A stretch of DNA of 64,000 nt from an uncultured Eubacteriales bacterium. GTDB lineage: Bacteria; Bacillota; Clostridia; Oscillospirales; Oscillospiraceae. The translations under genes and the position numbers were made by a program. This document shows, one piece after another, positions 1 to 9,400 of the stretch. Below the pieces are notes generated by a model. That model searched no databases. It was not told where the DNA came from and saw only the letters and a program-made list of their open reading frames with translations. The DNA is taken from NCBI GenBank assembly GCA_934572535.1, contig CAKTLJ010000008.1:17678-81677 (forward strand), in the 5' to 3' direction. The stretch's first letter is position 1. Every line of letters begins with the position of its first letter.

Positions 1-513
1 TTCCAGCTGCTCCTTGGCCTCCTGCCCGGCCACCATGGCCTGGGCCAGCGCCACCTCCTGCTCGCTGGTCAGCAGGTCCACCTTGCCGATCTCCTTCAGG
101 TACATGCGGACGGGGTCGTCGATGCCAAAGGAGTCCACCAGGGTGTTGGGGTCCACGATCTCCTCCTCGGGGATCTCCTCGATCTCCTCCAGGGGCGGCA
201 TGATATCGTCCGCGTTCAGGTCGGGCAGATAGGCCTCGCCGGTGGTGTCAATGCCCATGTTCTCCAGCACATCGTAGACCTTGTCCATCTGCTCGGAGTC
301 CAGGGTGACGTCCTCCAGCGCTTCCATGAGTTCGCTGGAGGACAGGCGGCCCTTCTTCTTGCCCTTTTCCAGCATTTCCTCCAGCTTCTCTGCGCCGCTG
401 GTACCGGCCACGATCTTCATCAGCTCGGCCTTACCAGCCTGGACCTGCTCCTCGGTGACGTGGACCAGCTTGATCTTTTCGTGCTTCTGCTCGGGTGCTT
501 TCTTTTCGCTCAT
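1..513 (-). CDS. rpoD: RNA polymerase primary sigma factor, N-terminal part (cut by window edge)
   Basis: This is the first ~171 codons of the housekeeping sigma-70 factor, which directs RNA polymerase to vegetative promoters; the rest lies beyond the left edge. The ATG at 513 follows AGGAGA at a normal distance. The N-terminus is charged and acidic, with a Glu-rich stretch near residues 100-115. It is followed by the region 1.2 signature DPVRMYLKEIG and then LLTSEQEVALAQAM. The gene starts 12 bp after the dnaG stop on the same strand, the classic dnaG-rpoD macromolecular-synthesis arrangement, so the two are surely cotranscribed. Regions 2 to 4 cannot be seen here. Confidence 0.95.
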   Translation of the reverse strand, partial: MSEKKAPEQKHEKIKLVHVTEEQVQAGKAELMKIVAGTSGAEKLEEMLEKGKKKGRLSSSELMEALEDVTLDSEQMDKVYDVLENMGIDTTGEAYLPDLNADDIMPPLEEIEEIPEEEIVDPNTLVDSFGIDDPVRMYLKEIGKVDLLTSEQEVALAQAMVAGQEAKEQLE

Positions 514-525
514 GGCATCCATCTC

Positions 526-2268
526 CTATATGCTTTTCTTTTGTCGATACTTCTCCCGGGCGGCCAGAAGAGCTGCTGCGTCGTCGGCTCCCCTCTTCAT
601 CTGCTCGGTATCCAAAATGGCCCGATAATCGGCCATGGCACGCTTTCCGTTCTCCAGAGCCTCCGGCTGGCGCAATATGTCCGCCAAAAGCTCGATCTCG
701 TCTCGGTCCAGCTCCCCCTCCAGCATCCCCAGCTGGACGGTCCGTCCCTCCTGGATGTGGCGGCGTAGGACCGCGTAAATTTTCCCCAGGTAGGGGGAAG
801 AAAACTGGTCGGGCTCCAGCCCGTCCGCCTCCCGCAGCAGGCTCCCGTCCAGCAGGAGCAGGCGGAGGATTCCCTCCTCTGCCCGGGCAGAGCGGGGATT
901 TTCATAGCGCATTTGACGGGCCTTGGGCTGGACCTGGGTCACGGGAGTCATATCCCGCCGGGCCTGCTTTTTCTTCGCGCTGCGCAGGTGTTGGTTCCTG
1001 GCGCGCTGGATCTCTTGCAGAAGGGCCTCCTTGCCCACGCCGGTGAGCTCCGAGAGCTGCCCGGCGTAGACCTCCCGCTCCACGGGGCTGTCCAGCCCCG
1101 CCAGCATCTCCGCCGCGGCCCGGGCAAACTCGGTCTTCTGGACCGGGTCCGTCAGGTCGTACTTGCTCTTGAGCTGCCCCAGGTTGTACTCCACATAGTT
1201 CTCCGACTGGTCCAGCAGGCGGGCGAAGGCGTCCGGCCCGTATTTGCGAAGAAACTCGTCCGGGTCCTTGGCCCCGTTGACCCGCAGGACACGGACCTTC
1301 AAGCCGGTCTTTTCGAGCAGCGGGATGGCCCGGTTGGCCGCCTGGACCCCGGCGGAGTCGGCGTCGTAACAGATGACCACTTCCTTGGTGAACCGGGACA
1401 GGAGCTTGGCGTGGTCTGGCGTCAGGGCGGTCCCCAGGCTGGCCACGGCGCAGTCAAACCCCGCCTGATAGAGGGATATGGTGTCCATATACCCCTCGGT
1501 GAGGACGATGCGGCCCAGCTTCGTGGTCTTGGCCAGGTTCAGGGCAAAGAGGTTGCGGCTCTTGTTGAACACCGGGGTGTCCGGGGAATTCAAATACTTG
1601 GGGGTCCCGTCCCCCAGCACGCGCCCGCCGAAGCCGATGACATCCCCCCGCAGGTCGATGATGGGGAACATCACGCGGTTGCGGAACCGGTCATACACGC
1701 CGCCCTTCTTGCCGCTGACCGCCAAACCGGCGTCCAGCAGGTCTGCTTTGCCAAAGCCCTTGGCGGTCATCGCTTTGGTGAGGCTGTCCCAGCTCTCGGG
1801 GGCAAAGCCCAGGCCGAAGCGGGTCATAATGCCCTTGGACAGGCCCCGGCCCCGGAGGTAGTCCAGGCCCTCCCTTCCCGCCGGGCTGTGGAGCTGGCTG
1901 TGGAAATACCGCGCGGCTTGCTTGTTCAGCTCCAAAAGGCGGGTCCGCCGCCGTCGGCCGGACTCGTCCAGGTCTCCCTCGGGAAACTCCATCCCCGCCC
2001 GCTTGGCCAGGAGGCGGAGGGCGTCCAGGTAGGGCAGGTTTTCCAGCTCCATCACGAAGGAGACGACCCCGCCCCCCTTGCTGCAGCCAAAGCAGTGGTA
2101 GAGCTGCCGGTCGGGCAGCACGTGGAAGGAGGCGGTCTTTTCCCCGTGGAAGGGGCACAGGCCCCAGTAGCTGCCGCCCTTGGGGGATAGGCTGACGTAG
2201 TCCGAGACCACGTCCACGATATCGCTCCGAGCCACCAGCTCGTCGATAAAGGCAGATGGAATGGCCAT
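526..2268 (-). CDS. dnaG: DNA primase
   Basis: DnaG makes the RNA primers for lagging-strand DNA synthesis. The 580-residue product has the expected order. An N-terminal CHC2-type zinc finger (CPFH near residues 38-41, CFGCSKGG near 59-66) is followed by a TOPRIM core with VLTEGYMDT (about 255-263) and CYDADSAG (about 298-305), then a C-terminal helicase-interaction region. The start MAIPSAFIDELV has AAGGAGGG just upstream (2272-2280). Length matches the family. It sits between dgt and rpoD on the same strand and is translated immediately before rpoD. Confidence 0.97.
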   Translation of the reverse strand: MAIPSAFIDELVARSDIVDVVSDYVSLSPKGGSYWGLCPFHGEKTASFHVLPDRQLYHCFGCSKGGGVVSFVMELENLPYLDALRLLAKRAGMEFPEGDLDESGRRRRTRLLELNKQAARYFHSQLHSPAGREGLDYLRGRGLSKGIMTRFGLGFAPESWDSLTKAMTAKGFGKADLLDAGLAVSGKKGGVYDRFRNRVMFPIIDLRGDVIGFGGRVLGDGTPKYLNSPDTPVFNKSRNLFALNLAKTTKLGRIVLTEGYMDTISLYQAGFDCAVASLGTALTPDHAKLLSRFTKEVVICYDADSAGVQAANRAIPLLEKTGLKVRVLRVNGAKDPDEFLRKYGPDAFARLLDQSENYVEYNLGQLKSKYDLTDPVQKTEFARAAAEMLAGLDSPVEREVYAGQLSELTGVGKEALLQEIQRARNQHLRSAKKKQARRDMTPVTQVQPKARQMRYENPRSARAEEGILRLLLLDGSLLREADGLEPDQFSSPYLGKIYAVLRRHIQEGRTVQLGMLEGELDRDEIELLADILRQPEALENGKRAMADYRAILDTEQMKRGADDAAALLAAREKYRQKKSI

Positions 2269-2298
2269 GTCGTTTCCCTCCTTTCCAGGGCGCGCGGT

Positions 2299-3309
2299 TT
2301 ATTTCACCGACCAGGCCATCGGAACGTAGGCCTCGCAGTATTTTTCCACCGCGTATTTGTCGGTCATGCCCGCGATGTAGTCGCAGACAGCCCGGTCCAC
2401 GCCCTCCCGCATCCGGATGTCCTGATAATCCGGGGGGAGCTTGTCCGGGTCCTTTCGATAGTACTCAAAGAGTCGGGCGATCATGTCCTGGGCCTTGGAC
2501 TCCTCGCCCTTGGCAATGGGGTTGTGGTAGACGGCCTCGAACATGAAGGCCCGCAGGCGGGCCATGGCGCTGCCGCAGGCCTCGGACTGGCAGAGCTTGT
2601 CCCTTCCTTGGCTGGCCCGGATCGCGTCCCCCACCAGGGTGTTGATGCGCCCGCTGTGGTCGAAGCCCAGCACCTGGGAGATGTCCAGGGGGATGTCCAG
2701 GGGGTAGATGATCCCCCCGCGCATGGCGTCGTCGATGTCGTGGTTGATGTAGGCGATCTTGTCGGACAGGCGGACCACCTGACCCTCCAGGGTCTCGGCC
2801 CGGTCCGGGCCGGTGTGGCAGAGGATGCCCCGCCGGACCTCATAGCAGAGGTTCAGGCCGTCGCCGCCGTTTTCCAGGCTGTCCACCACCCGCAGGGACT
2901 GCTCGTTGTGGCGAAAGCCGCCGGGCAGGATCTCATGTAAGATCCGCTCTCCGGCGTGACCGAAGGGGGTGTGGCCCAGGTCGTGGCCCAGGGCGATGGC
3001 CTCGGTCAGGTCCTCGTTGAGCCGCAGGCCCCGGGCAATGGTCCGGGCGATGCGGGCCACCTCCAGAGTGTGGGTCATGCGGGTGCGGTAGTGGTCCCCC
3101 TCTGGCTGGAGGAAGACCTGGGTCTTGTGCATCAGGCGGCGGAAGGACTTGGAGTGGACGATCCGGTCGATGTCCCGCTGGTAGCAGGTGCGGATCTCGC
3201 AGGGAGGGATCGGCCGCAGGCGGCCTTTGGTCTCTGCGGCCAGGGCGGCATAGGGCGACAGGGTCTGCCGTTCCAGGTCTTCCGTGTTTTCTCGCAGGGT
3301 CACAGCCAT
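2299..3309 (-). CDS. dgt: dGTP triphosphohydrolase-like HD-domain protein
   Basis: The product (336 aa) is a deoxyguanosinetriphosphate triphosphohydrolase-type HD phosphohydrolase, expected to split dNTPs to nucleoside plus triphosphate and so tune dNTP pools. Diagnostic motifs are RRLMHKTQVF, HYRTRMTHTLEVARIAR and the metal site HDLGHTPFGHAGE. It is transcribed just ahead of dnaG (gap ~30 bp), a common clostridial order. The start is ambiguous. ATG 3309 lies very close to GGGGAG, while GTG 3303 gives better spacing and a family-like N-terminus (TLRENTEDL). Substrate choice among dNTPs cannot be read from sequence. Confidence 0.9.
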   Translation of the reverse strand: MAVTLRENTEDLERQTLSPYAALAAETKGRLRPIPPCEIRTCYQRDIDRIVHSKSFRRLMHKTQVFLQPEGDHYRTRMTHTLEVARIARTIARGLRLNEDLTEAIALGHDLGHTPFGHAGERILHEILPGGFRHNEQSLRVVDSLENGGDGLNLCYEVRRGILCHTGPDRAETLEGQVVRLSDKIAYINHDIDDAMRGGIIYPLDIPLDISQVLGFDHSGRINTLVGDAIRASQGRDKLCQSEACGSAMARLRAFMFEAVYHNPIAKGEESKAQDMIARLFEYYRKDPDKLPPDYQDIRMREGVDRAVCDYIAGMTDKYAVEKYCEAYVPMAWSVK

Positions 3310-3449
3310 CACTCCCCTCTTCCCAAACCGGGAACTGGTCTTGGTTTCTATGTGCTACGTATGCTATATACGAAAAATCGGTTCAAAATCCTGCTGAAAG
3401 AAAAGATTTTTTTCGAAATTCTTTGCTTCGGGCGGTTTTTCTGCTCTGC

Positions 3450-4085
3450 CTACGGCTCCACCGAGGCGGCCCGGAAGACCTCCCCCAGCTTCTCCGCCGC
3501 GATCTGACCAGCGGTGAGCTCGGTGACCCGGGCCTCATAGGCTGCCCAGTTCTCCGCCGGGAGGAGGGCATGGATGCGCACATCGGCGCCATACTCGATC
3601 TCTCCCAAAATGCCTTGGACTGCGGCCACCTCCAGCTTCATGCGCTCCAGGAGGTTATAGGGGCAGGTCACCGCCGTCTCGGCCCACTGACGGACCACGG
3701 AGACCCCGGCCGCCTCCAGGGTGTCCTTGGCGGACTTGGTATAGGCCCGGACCAGCCCGCCGGTGCCCAGGAGGATGCCGCCGAAGTAACGGGTGACCAC
3801 GCAGCAGACGTTCTCCACGCCCTCCCGCTTGAAGACCTCCAGCATGGGCTGACCGGCGGTGCCCTGGGGCTCGCCGTCGTCGGAATAGCGGGTGACGTTC
3901 CCCTCTCGGAGGATATAGCACCAGCAGTTGTGGCGGGCGTCGTAGTATTTGGCTTTCATTTCCGCGATCTTCTCCCGGGCCTCCTCCTCGCTCTCCACCC
4001 GCCAGACATGGCCGATGAAGCGGGAGCGCTTTTCGGTGAACTCCGTCTCGCAGAAGTCCCGGCCGGGAACATAGTACTCTGCCAT
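3450..4085 (-). CDS. YigZ/IMPACT family protein
   Basis: This 211-residue protein belongs to the YigZ/UPF0029 (IMPACT) family. Members share an N-terminal IMPACT domain and a C-terminal ferredoxin-like domain and are linked to translation, though no enzymatic activity is firmly known. The family signature is visible as YSDDGEPQGTAGQPML followed by VVTRYFGGILLGTGGLVRAY. MAEYYVPG at 4085 is chosen as start because AAGGAGGAAG lies directly upstream; the open frame extends further 5' into hflX but without a start signal. It follows hflX by 32 bp and is probably cotranscribed. Confidence 0.9.
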   Translation of the reverse strand: MAEYYVPGRDFCETEFTEKRSRFIGHVWRVESEEEAREKIAEMKAKYYDARHNCWCYILREGNVTRYSDDGEPQGTAGQPMLEVFKREGVENVCCVVTRYFGGILLGTGGLVRAYTKSAKDTLEAAGVSVVRQWAETAVTCPYNLLERMKLEVAAVQGILGEIEYGADVRIHALLPAENWAAYEARVTELTAGQIAAEKLGEVFRAASVEP

Positions 4086-4117
4086 AGGGTCTTCCTCCTT
4101 TTCTCTGTCGAGGCAGC

Positions 4118-5425
4118 TCAGTCCTCCCAAAATTCCTTGGGCGGGGTCCAGCCGTCGGTGATATAGTCCTTCACCTGACCCACGGTCTTCTCGGAGCAGA
4201 CGGCCACCACGCGGATCGCGTCGTCGTACTCCACGGACTCCACCTTGGCGTCCCGGTACAGGGCCTCCAGGACCCCGCCCTTGTCGTAGGGCAGGGCCAG
4301 GGTGACTCGGTAGAAGCCCGTGTCCAGCCGCTTGCCGATCTTGGCCAGCAGCTCGTCCAGCCCCTCCCCGGTCTTGGCCGAGACGGAGACGATGTCCTCG
4401 CCGTGGGGGCGGATATCCCCCACGTAGACATCGGACTTGTTGAACACGTCGATGCGGGGCGTAGCCTCGGCCCCAAGCTGGGCGATGAGCCGCTCCACCA
4501 CCTCCACCTGGTCCCGCCACTCCGGGTTGGAGGCGTCGATGACGTGGAGGATCAGGTCGGCGTAGGCCAGCTCCTCCAGGGTGGCCTTGAAGGCCTCCAC
4601 CAGGTGGTGGGGCAGCTTGCGGATGAAGCCTACCGTGTCGGAGATGAGCACCGTGCAGGTGTCGGAGATCTCCAGGGTGCGGGTGGTGGTGTCCAGGGTG
4701 TCAAAGAGGCGGTTCCGGGCGGGGATGTCCGCGTCGGTGAGGGCGTTGAGCAGGGTGGATTTACCCGCGTTGGTGTAGCCCACGATGGCCACCACAGGGA
4801 TCTCGTTCTTCTCCCGGCGGTCCCGCTGGACAGCCCGGACCCGGCGGACCTCCTCCAGGTCCCCGGCCAGCTTGGCGATCTTTCGCCGGATGTGACGGCG
4901 GTCGGTCTCCAGTTGGGTCTCGCCGGGGCCGCGGGTGCCGATCGGGGACTTGCCGCCCGAGGCCGTCTGGCGCACCAGATGGCCCCACATGCCGGTCAGG
5001 CGGGGCAGCAGGTATTTGTATTGGGCCAACTCCACCTGGAGGCGGCCCTCCCGGGTGCGGGCCCGCTGGGCGAAGATGTCCAGGATGAGACCGGCGCGGT
5101 CGATGACCTGGACGCCGATCTCCTCGGTGAGGACCCGCTGCTGCGAGGGCGACAGCTCGTTGTCAAAGACCACCAGGTCGGCCCCCTGGGCCTGGACCAG
5201 CTCTCGGGTCTCGGACACCTTGCCCTCGCCGATGAAGGTGCGGGCCTCCGGGGCGTCCCGCTGCTGGAGGATCATCCCCACGCTCTCGCCGCCGGCGGTC
5301 TCCACCAGGGCGGCAAGCTCCTCCAGGGAGGTCTCGCTGGCATTGTCTTCCCGGGGCAGGCTGTTGGCGCTCAGGCCCACCAGGACCGCCCGGTTCCGGG
5401 CTCCTTTTGTAAACTCTTCGGTCAT
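4118..5425 (-). CDS. hflX: GTPase HflX
   Basis: HflX is a ribosome-associated GTPase that rescues stalled or heat-damaged ribosomes by subunit splitting. The 435-residue product shows the HflX N-terminal domain with DNELSPSQQRVLTEEIGVQVIDR, the HflX-specific GPGETQLETDRR linker, and a G domain. The latter has the P-loop GYTNAGKST, switch motif TTTR, DTVGFI and NKSD. The start MTEEFTKG is preceded by TAGGAGGT (5431-5438). It lies upstream of the yigZ-like gene on the same strand. Confidence 0.96.
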   Translation of the reverse strand: MTEEFTKGARNRAVLVGLSANSLPREDNASETSLEELAALVETAGGESVGMILQQRDAPEARTFIGEGKVSETRELVQAQGADLVVFDNELSPSQQRVLTEEIGVQVIDRAGLILDIFAQRARTREGRLQVELAQYKYLLPRLTGMWGHLVRQTASGGKSPIGTRGPGETQLETDRRHIRRKIAKLAGDLEEVRRVRAVQRDRREKNEIPVVAIVGYTNAGKSTLLNALTDADIPARNRLFDTLDTTTRTLEISDTCTVLISDTVGFIRKLPHHLVEAFKATLEELAYADLILHVIDASNPEWRDQVEVVERLIAQLGAEATPRIDVFNKSDVYVGDIRPHGEDIVSVSAKTGEGLDELLAKIGKRLDTGFYRVTLALPYDKGGVLEALYRDAKVESVEYDDAIRVVAVCSEKTVGQVKDYITDGWTPPKEFWED

Positions 5426-5476
5426 AAAAACCTCCTAAGATGACTTGCGCGGAAACGACGCCTCGTCTCGCCGCCG

Positions 5477-5977
5477 TTACGCCTTGACCAGGACCTTGGT
5501 GATCTCGGACAGGTACATGCGGTGGTAGTCGTGATCTTTATAGTGCTGCAACGCGGCCGCGTCCATGTGGGCGGGGTCCAGGTCGCTCCAGTAGAGCTTC
5601 CGGCAGACCAGCACCAGGTCAGCCTCCTGGATGTAGGGGGCGTTCTCTCCCTCCATGGCCACATGGAAGCCGCAGTGGGCGAACTTATCCGTCTCCCGGC
5701 CGCTGACCTGGCCGCAGTAGACCAGGGCCTTCCGCCAGTCCTCTCCAAAGAAGGAGAGGGTGAAGGTCGGCGCGTTCTCCAAAAATTCAAAGGTATACCG
5801 CTGGGGACGCACGTAGATGGTGGCCACGTTCTTGTTCCACAGGACCCCCAGGCCGCCCCAGCTGGCGGTCATGGTGTTGCAGTGGTCCCGGGTCCCGGCG
5901 GTGATGAGGGTCCACCGGTCGGCAAAGAGAGAAAAGACATTCTCCGTGAGCTGTTTGGGGTGAAGTTCCTGAAACAT
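5477..5977 (-). CDS. Flavin-reductase-like FMN-binding protein
   Basis: The 166-residue protein has the flavin-reductase-like (FMN-binding split-barrel) fold seen in small clostridial oxidoreductases. WTLITAGTRDHCNTMTASWGGLGVLWNKNVATIYVRPQR contains the typical N-terminal flavin loop with its TAS(W)GG segment, and the central part has FTLSFFGEDWRKALVYCGQVSGRE. The start MFQELHP at 5977 has AAGGAGGAGA upstream; the reading frame continues 5' to 6127 without a ribosome-binding site. No redox partner is adjacent, so the substrate is unknown. It lies just upstream of hflX on the same strand. Confidence 0.85.
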   Translation of the reverse strand: MFQELHPKQLTENVFSLFADRWTLITAGTRDHCNTMTASWGGLGVLWNKNVATIYVRPQRYTFEFLENAPTFTLSFFGEDWRKALVYCGQVSGRETDKFAHCGFHVAMEGENAPYIQEADLVLVCRKLYWSDLDPAHMDAAALQHYKDHDYHRMYLSEITKVLVKA

Positions 5978-6130
5978 GGTTCTCCTCCTTCTTGATCTCC
6001 CTCTCAGTATATGCGGATGGAGGCGGGGAAGCCCCGCCGATCGAGGTGTTTTCAGATACACCCCAAGGGAAGACCCACCGCCCTCTTGCAAAGGACCCGA
6101 GCCTTCCCTGTTTGTCTTCCTTCCCACGGA

Positions 6131-6159
6131 AAAACCCGTGCCGAGAGCGGCACGGGTCC
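6131..6159 (-). terminator. Intrinsic terminator of rpmE
   Basis: Downstream of the rpmE stop on the minus strand, ACCCGTGCCG and CGGCACGGGT form a 10-bp GC-rich stem around a short loop, followed by a TTTT run. This matches a rho-independent terminator. Confidence 0.85.
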
Positions 6160-6173
6160 GAAGCCAGAAATTA

Positions 6174-6377
6174 TCAGTTTTCCAAACCGAACTTCTTGTT
6201 GAAGCGGCTGACGCGACCGCCAGTATCCACCATCTTCTGCTTACCGGTGAAGAAGGGGTGACACTTAGAGCAAACTTCTACGCGGATATCGCCCTTGGTA
6301 GATCTTGTCTCGATAACGTTACCGCAAGCACAACGGATTGTAGCCTGCTCGTACTTGGGATGGATGCCTTCCTTCAT
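6174..6377 (-). CDS. rpmE: 50S ribosomal protein L31, zinc-binding type
   Basis: Bacterial L31 bridges the large and small ribosomal subunits. The 67-residue product keeps the four zinc-ligand cysteines, CAC near residue 16 and CSKC near residue 37. It also has the family signatures MKEGIHPKY and [17 protein letters not shown], so it is the C+ (zinc) form rather than the zinc-free paralogue. It is monocistronic by the look of it, with its own promoter (6436-6464), a hairpin at the 5' end of the leader and a terminator directly downstream. Confidence 0.97.
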   Translation of the reverse strand: MKEGIHPKYEQATIRCACGNVIETRSTKGDIRVEVCSKCHPFFTGKQKMVDTGGRVSRFNKKFGLEN

Positions 6378-6411
6378 GAGTGTTCACCTCTTTCTGCATA
6401 ACAAAAATAGT

Positions 6412-6430
6412 ATGCGTTCTCAAAACGCAT
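6412..6430 (-). promoter_or_regulatory. rpmE: Hairpin at the 5' end of the rpmE leader
   Basis: ATGCGTT and AACGCAT form a perfect 7-bp stem with a 5-nt loop. It begins within a few bases of the start point predicted from the promoter, about 35 nt before the ATG. Its position suggests an mRNA-stability or autoregulatory element of the kind known for ribosomal-protein leaders. That role is an inference. Confidence 0.5.
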
Positions 6431-6435
6431 GTCAT

Positions 6436-6464
6436 ATAATAACACTTTTATTCCGAAATTGCAA
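6436..6464 (-). promoter_or_regulatory. rpmE: rpmE promoter
   Basis: On the minus strand TTGCAA (6464-6459) and TATTAT (6441-6436) are 17 bp apart. This is a good SigA-type promoter, with its start point about 52 nt before the rpmE ATG. Confidence 0.75.
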
Positions 6465-6479
6465 CTCCTTTTTTCGGAA

Positions 6480-9400
6480 TTATTTCGAAAAGTTTTCCGG
6501 TTCTGTCCCATCCGGGGGCAGCAGGACCCCCAAATCGGGCCGGAGGAAGTACAAAATGCGGCGGGTGACCCGCTGGCCGGTGATCTGCTCCAGGGCGTAG
6601 GCATAGGCGGCCAGCTGCCCCCGGTAGCGCGCCGCCCGTTCCCGGGCGGCATCGGCGGTGACCCGGTCGGTCTTGAAGTCCACCAGGGTGAGGCCGTCCA
6701 CCCCCTGGAACCAGCAGTCGATGACGCCCTGCAAGAGGATCTCCTCCCCTTCCCCCACATCCGGGTAAAACCGGCGGGCGGGGGCCAGGATGGAGAAGGG
6801 ATACTCCCGGTGGAGGGAGGCGCTCTCCCGCATCTCCCGGCCCAGGTCCGAGGCGAAGAAGCGCGCCACGGCGGCGGGGTTCACGGCCTGCGCCTGCTGG
6901 CCGGTGAGGTACTCTTCCGCGACCAGGCGAGACAGCTCCTCCCGGATCTCCGCTGCGGAGCCGGTTCGGTCCATTCGGACGCACTGCATGACCTGGTGGA
7001 GGGCGGTGCCCTTCTGGGCGGGCGTCAGACCCAGGGTCTCCTGGGCAAACTGGGGGCGGGACACGGGGGCCGGTTCTCGGTCCGCCTGTCGGCGGAGCAG
7101 GAAGACTCCCGGCTCCTCTCCGTTCTCCTCCACCTGGGTGGCCGTGACCTTGGCCGGGGTGGCGGCGGAGACGGCGTAGGGATACTGCCAGCGAAGCTGA
7201 TCCAGAACCTCCTGTGCGGTGTATGCGGGCGCTTCCTCCTCCCGGGCCGTCTCCCGGCGGACGACCTCCTCCGAGACCGCCCCGGCGTGGTAGCACACCT
7301 TCCAGGCCGGACCAAAGGCCACGCCGGGGACCGGCGCGTCCTCCACCTCTGCCGCTTGCCGAAGGGCGGCGCCCTCCGGCCGGGCCAAGGCGGTGAGGAT
7401 GAGCCACTGGCCCACGCTGGAGCAGGATGCCAGCACCCGAGGGTCTGCCGGGCAGGAGACGCTCTCCGCCAGATTTTTCAGCTCGGAGAGACCGTAGGCC
7501 AGGCTGTGGGTCAGGATGAGCTTTTCCTTGGCGCGGGTCATGGCTACATATAATAGGCGCATCTCCTCGGCCAGCATCTCCTTCTTCAGGGCCAGGGCCA
7601 CGCCGCCGCGGGCCAGGGTGGAGAACTCCACCATGGTCTCGCTGTCCAGCCCCTTGGGACCCAGACCCAGCTTGGGGTGAAAGAGGACGGGCTTCTGCAT
7701 GTCCCCGTAGTTGAACCGACGGCCCAGGCCGCAGAGGAAGACCACCGGGTATTCCAGGCCCTTGGAGCGATGGATGCTTACGATCTTGACCCCGGCTTCC
7801 TTGGACGGGGCGGAGGCCGAGCGCAGGCCGCCGCTCTCCCGGACACGGTTTAAATGAAGGAGGAAGCCGAACAGGCCCTTGTGGCCGGTCCCCTCAAAGC
7901 GGCGGGCCAGCTCGTAAAAGGCCAGCAGGTTCTCCCGCCGCTTCTCCCCGCCCGGCATGGCAGCGAAGATCTCCAGCAAGTCCGCGCGGCGGTACAGCTC
8001 CCACAGGAGCTGATGGCTGCTCTGCTCCCCGGCCTGGAAGCGCAGGGCAGCCAGCTCCTCCAGAAAGGCCCGGCAGTCCTCCATCCCCTGCGCGGCGGCG
8101 GCGCAGAGGGCGGTGTAAAAATCCCCCGCCGACGCGGCGCGGATCTCCGCCAGCCGGTCGCCGGTGAAGCCGCAGGCCGGGGAGCGCAGCACGGCGAGCA
8201 GCGGGATGTCCTGCCGGGGGTTGTCGATGATCTGAAGCCAGGAGAGGGCCACTGAGATCTCCGTGGTCTGGAAGAAGTCGCTTCCCTCCTCCGCCGACCA
8301 GCCTATCCCCTGCTCCTCCAGCGCCAGGGTGTAGTAATGGCGCACCGGGCCGGGAGAGCGGAGCAGGATGGCGACATCGTCCGGCTCCAAGGGCCGCTGG
8401 CCCCCTGCCCCGTCGGAGACCAGAAAGCCGGACCGGAGCAGCGCCGCGATCTGCTTGGCCACGAACCGGGCTTCCAGAAAGTTCTTGTTCTGCTTGTCCT
8501 CGGTGAGGGCCGGGTCGTCGTTGAAGTTCAACACGTGCAGCTCGGTCTCGTAGCCCGTCCCCGCCGGGAAGAGGCCGCCGGGATAGAGGGCCTCCGCGTC
8601 GGTGTAGTCCATCTCTCCCAGGTCCCGGGACATGATGTTGCGAAACAGGTCGTTGGCCGCCTCCAACACCTCCGGGCGGGAGCGGAAGTTTTTGGACATG
8701 GTGATCTTCCGCTCCCCCCCCTCCCGGGCCTTCGTCCAGTCGGCAAAGGTCCGGTATTTTTCCAGGAAAATGGTGGGGTCGGCCAGGCGGAAGCGGTAGA
8801 TGGACTGCTTCACGTCCCCCACCATGAAGAGGTTCCGCCCCTCGTCGGAGAGGGCCTTGAAAATGGTGTTCTGGACCTGGTTCGTGTCCTGGTACTCGTC
8901 CACCATGATCTCGGCGTAGCGGCTCCCCCACTGGCGGGCCAGCTCGGTGGGCTGTCCCGCCGGATCCACCAGAAGCTGGACGGCGCAGTGCTCCAGGTCC
9001 CCGAAGTCCAGCAGGGATCTTCGCAGCTTCTCCCGGCGGTAGGCCTGGGAGAAGTCCTCCACCAGAGAGATCAGGCCATTCATGGCCGGGCGGACCAGGG
9101 CCATGTCGGCCAGCAGGCTCTCGCTGGAACTGGCGAACTGCGTCATCAGCTCCCCCACCGCCTTCTTGCACCGTTCCCGGATGGCCTTGCACTGCGCCTG
9201 CGCGGCCGGGTCCTCCGAACCCTTGGCGCTTTTCAGCCGCGGGAAGTCCACAGTACACCGGGCAGTCTCGTCCCAGCTCTGCGCGGCAGCCTGGGCCAAG
9301 GCCTCCAGATCTCGACAGGTGGCGGCCAGGCTCTCGCCATAGGCCTTCGACAGCACCTCGTCCTCCTCGGCCAGGCGGCAGGCCCGCGCCATCTGCCCCG

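Noticed and set aside
3313..3449. A promoter for dgt-dnaG-rpoD in the AT-rich stretch containing TTGAAC and TATATA
   Set aside because: The two hexamers are only ~11 bp apart and no combination gives a 16-18-bp spacer with good boxes.
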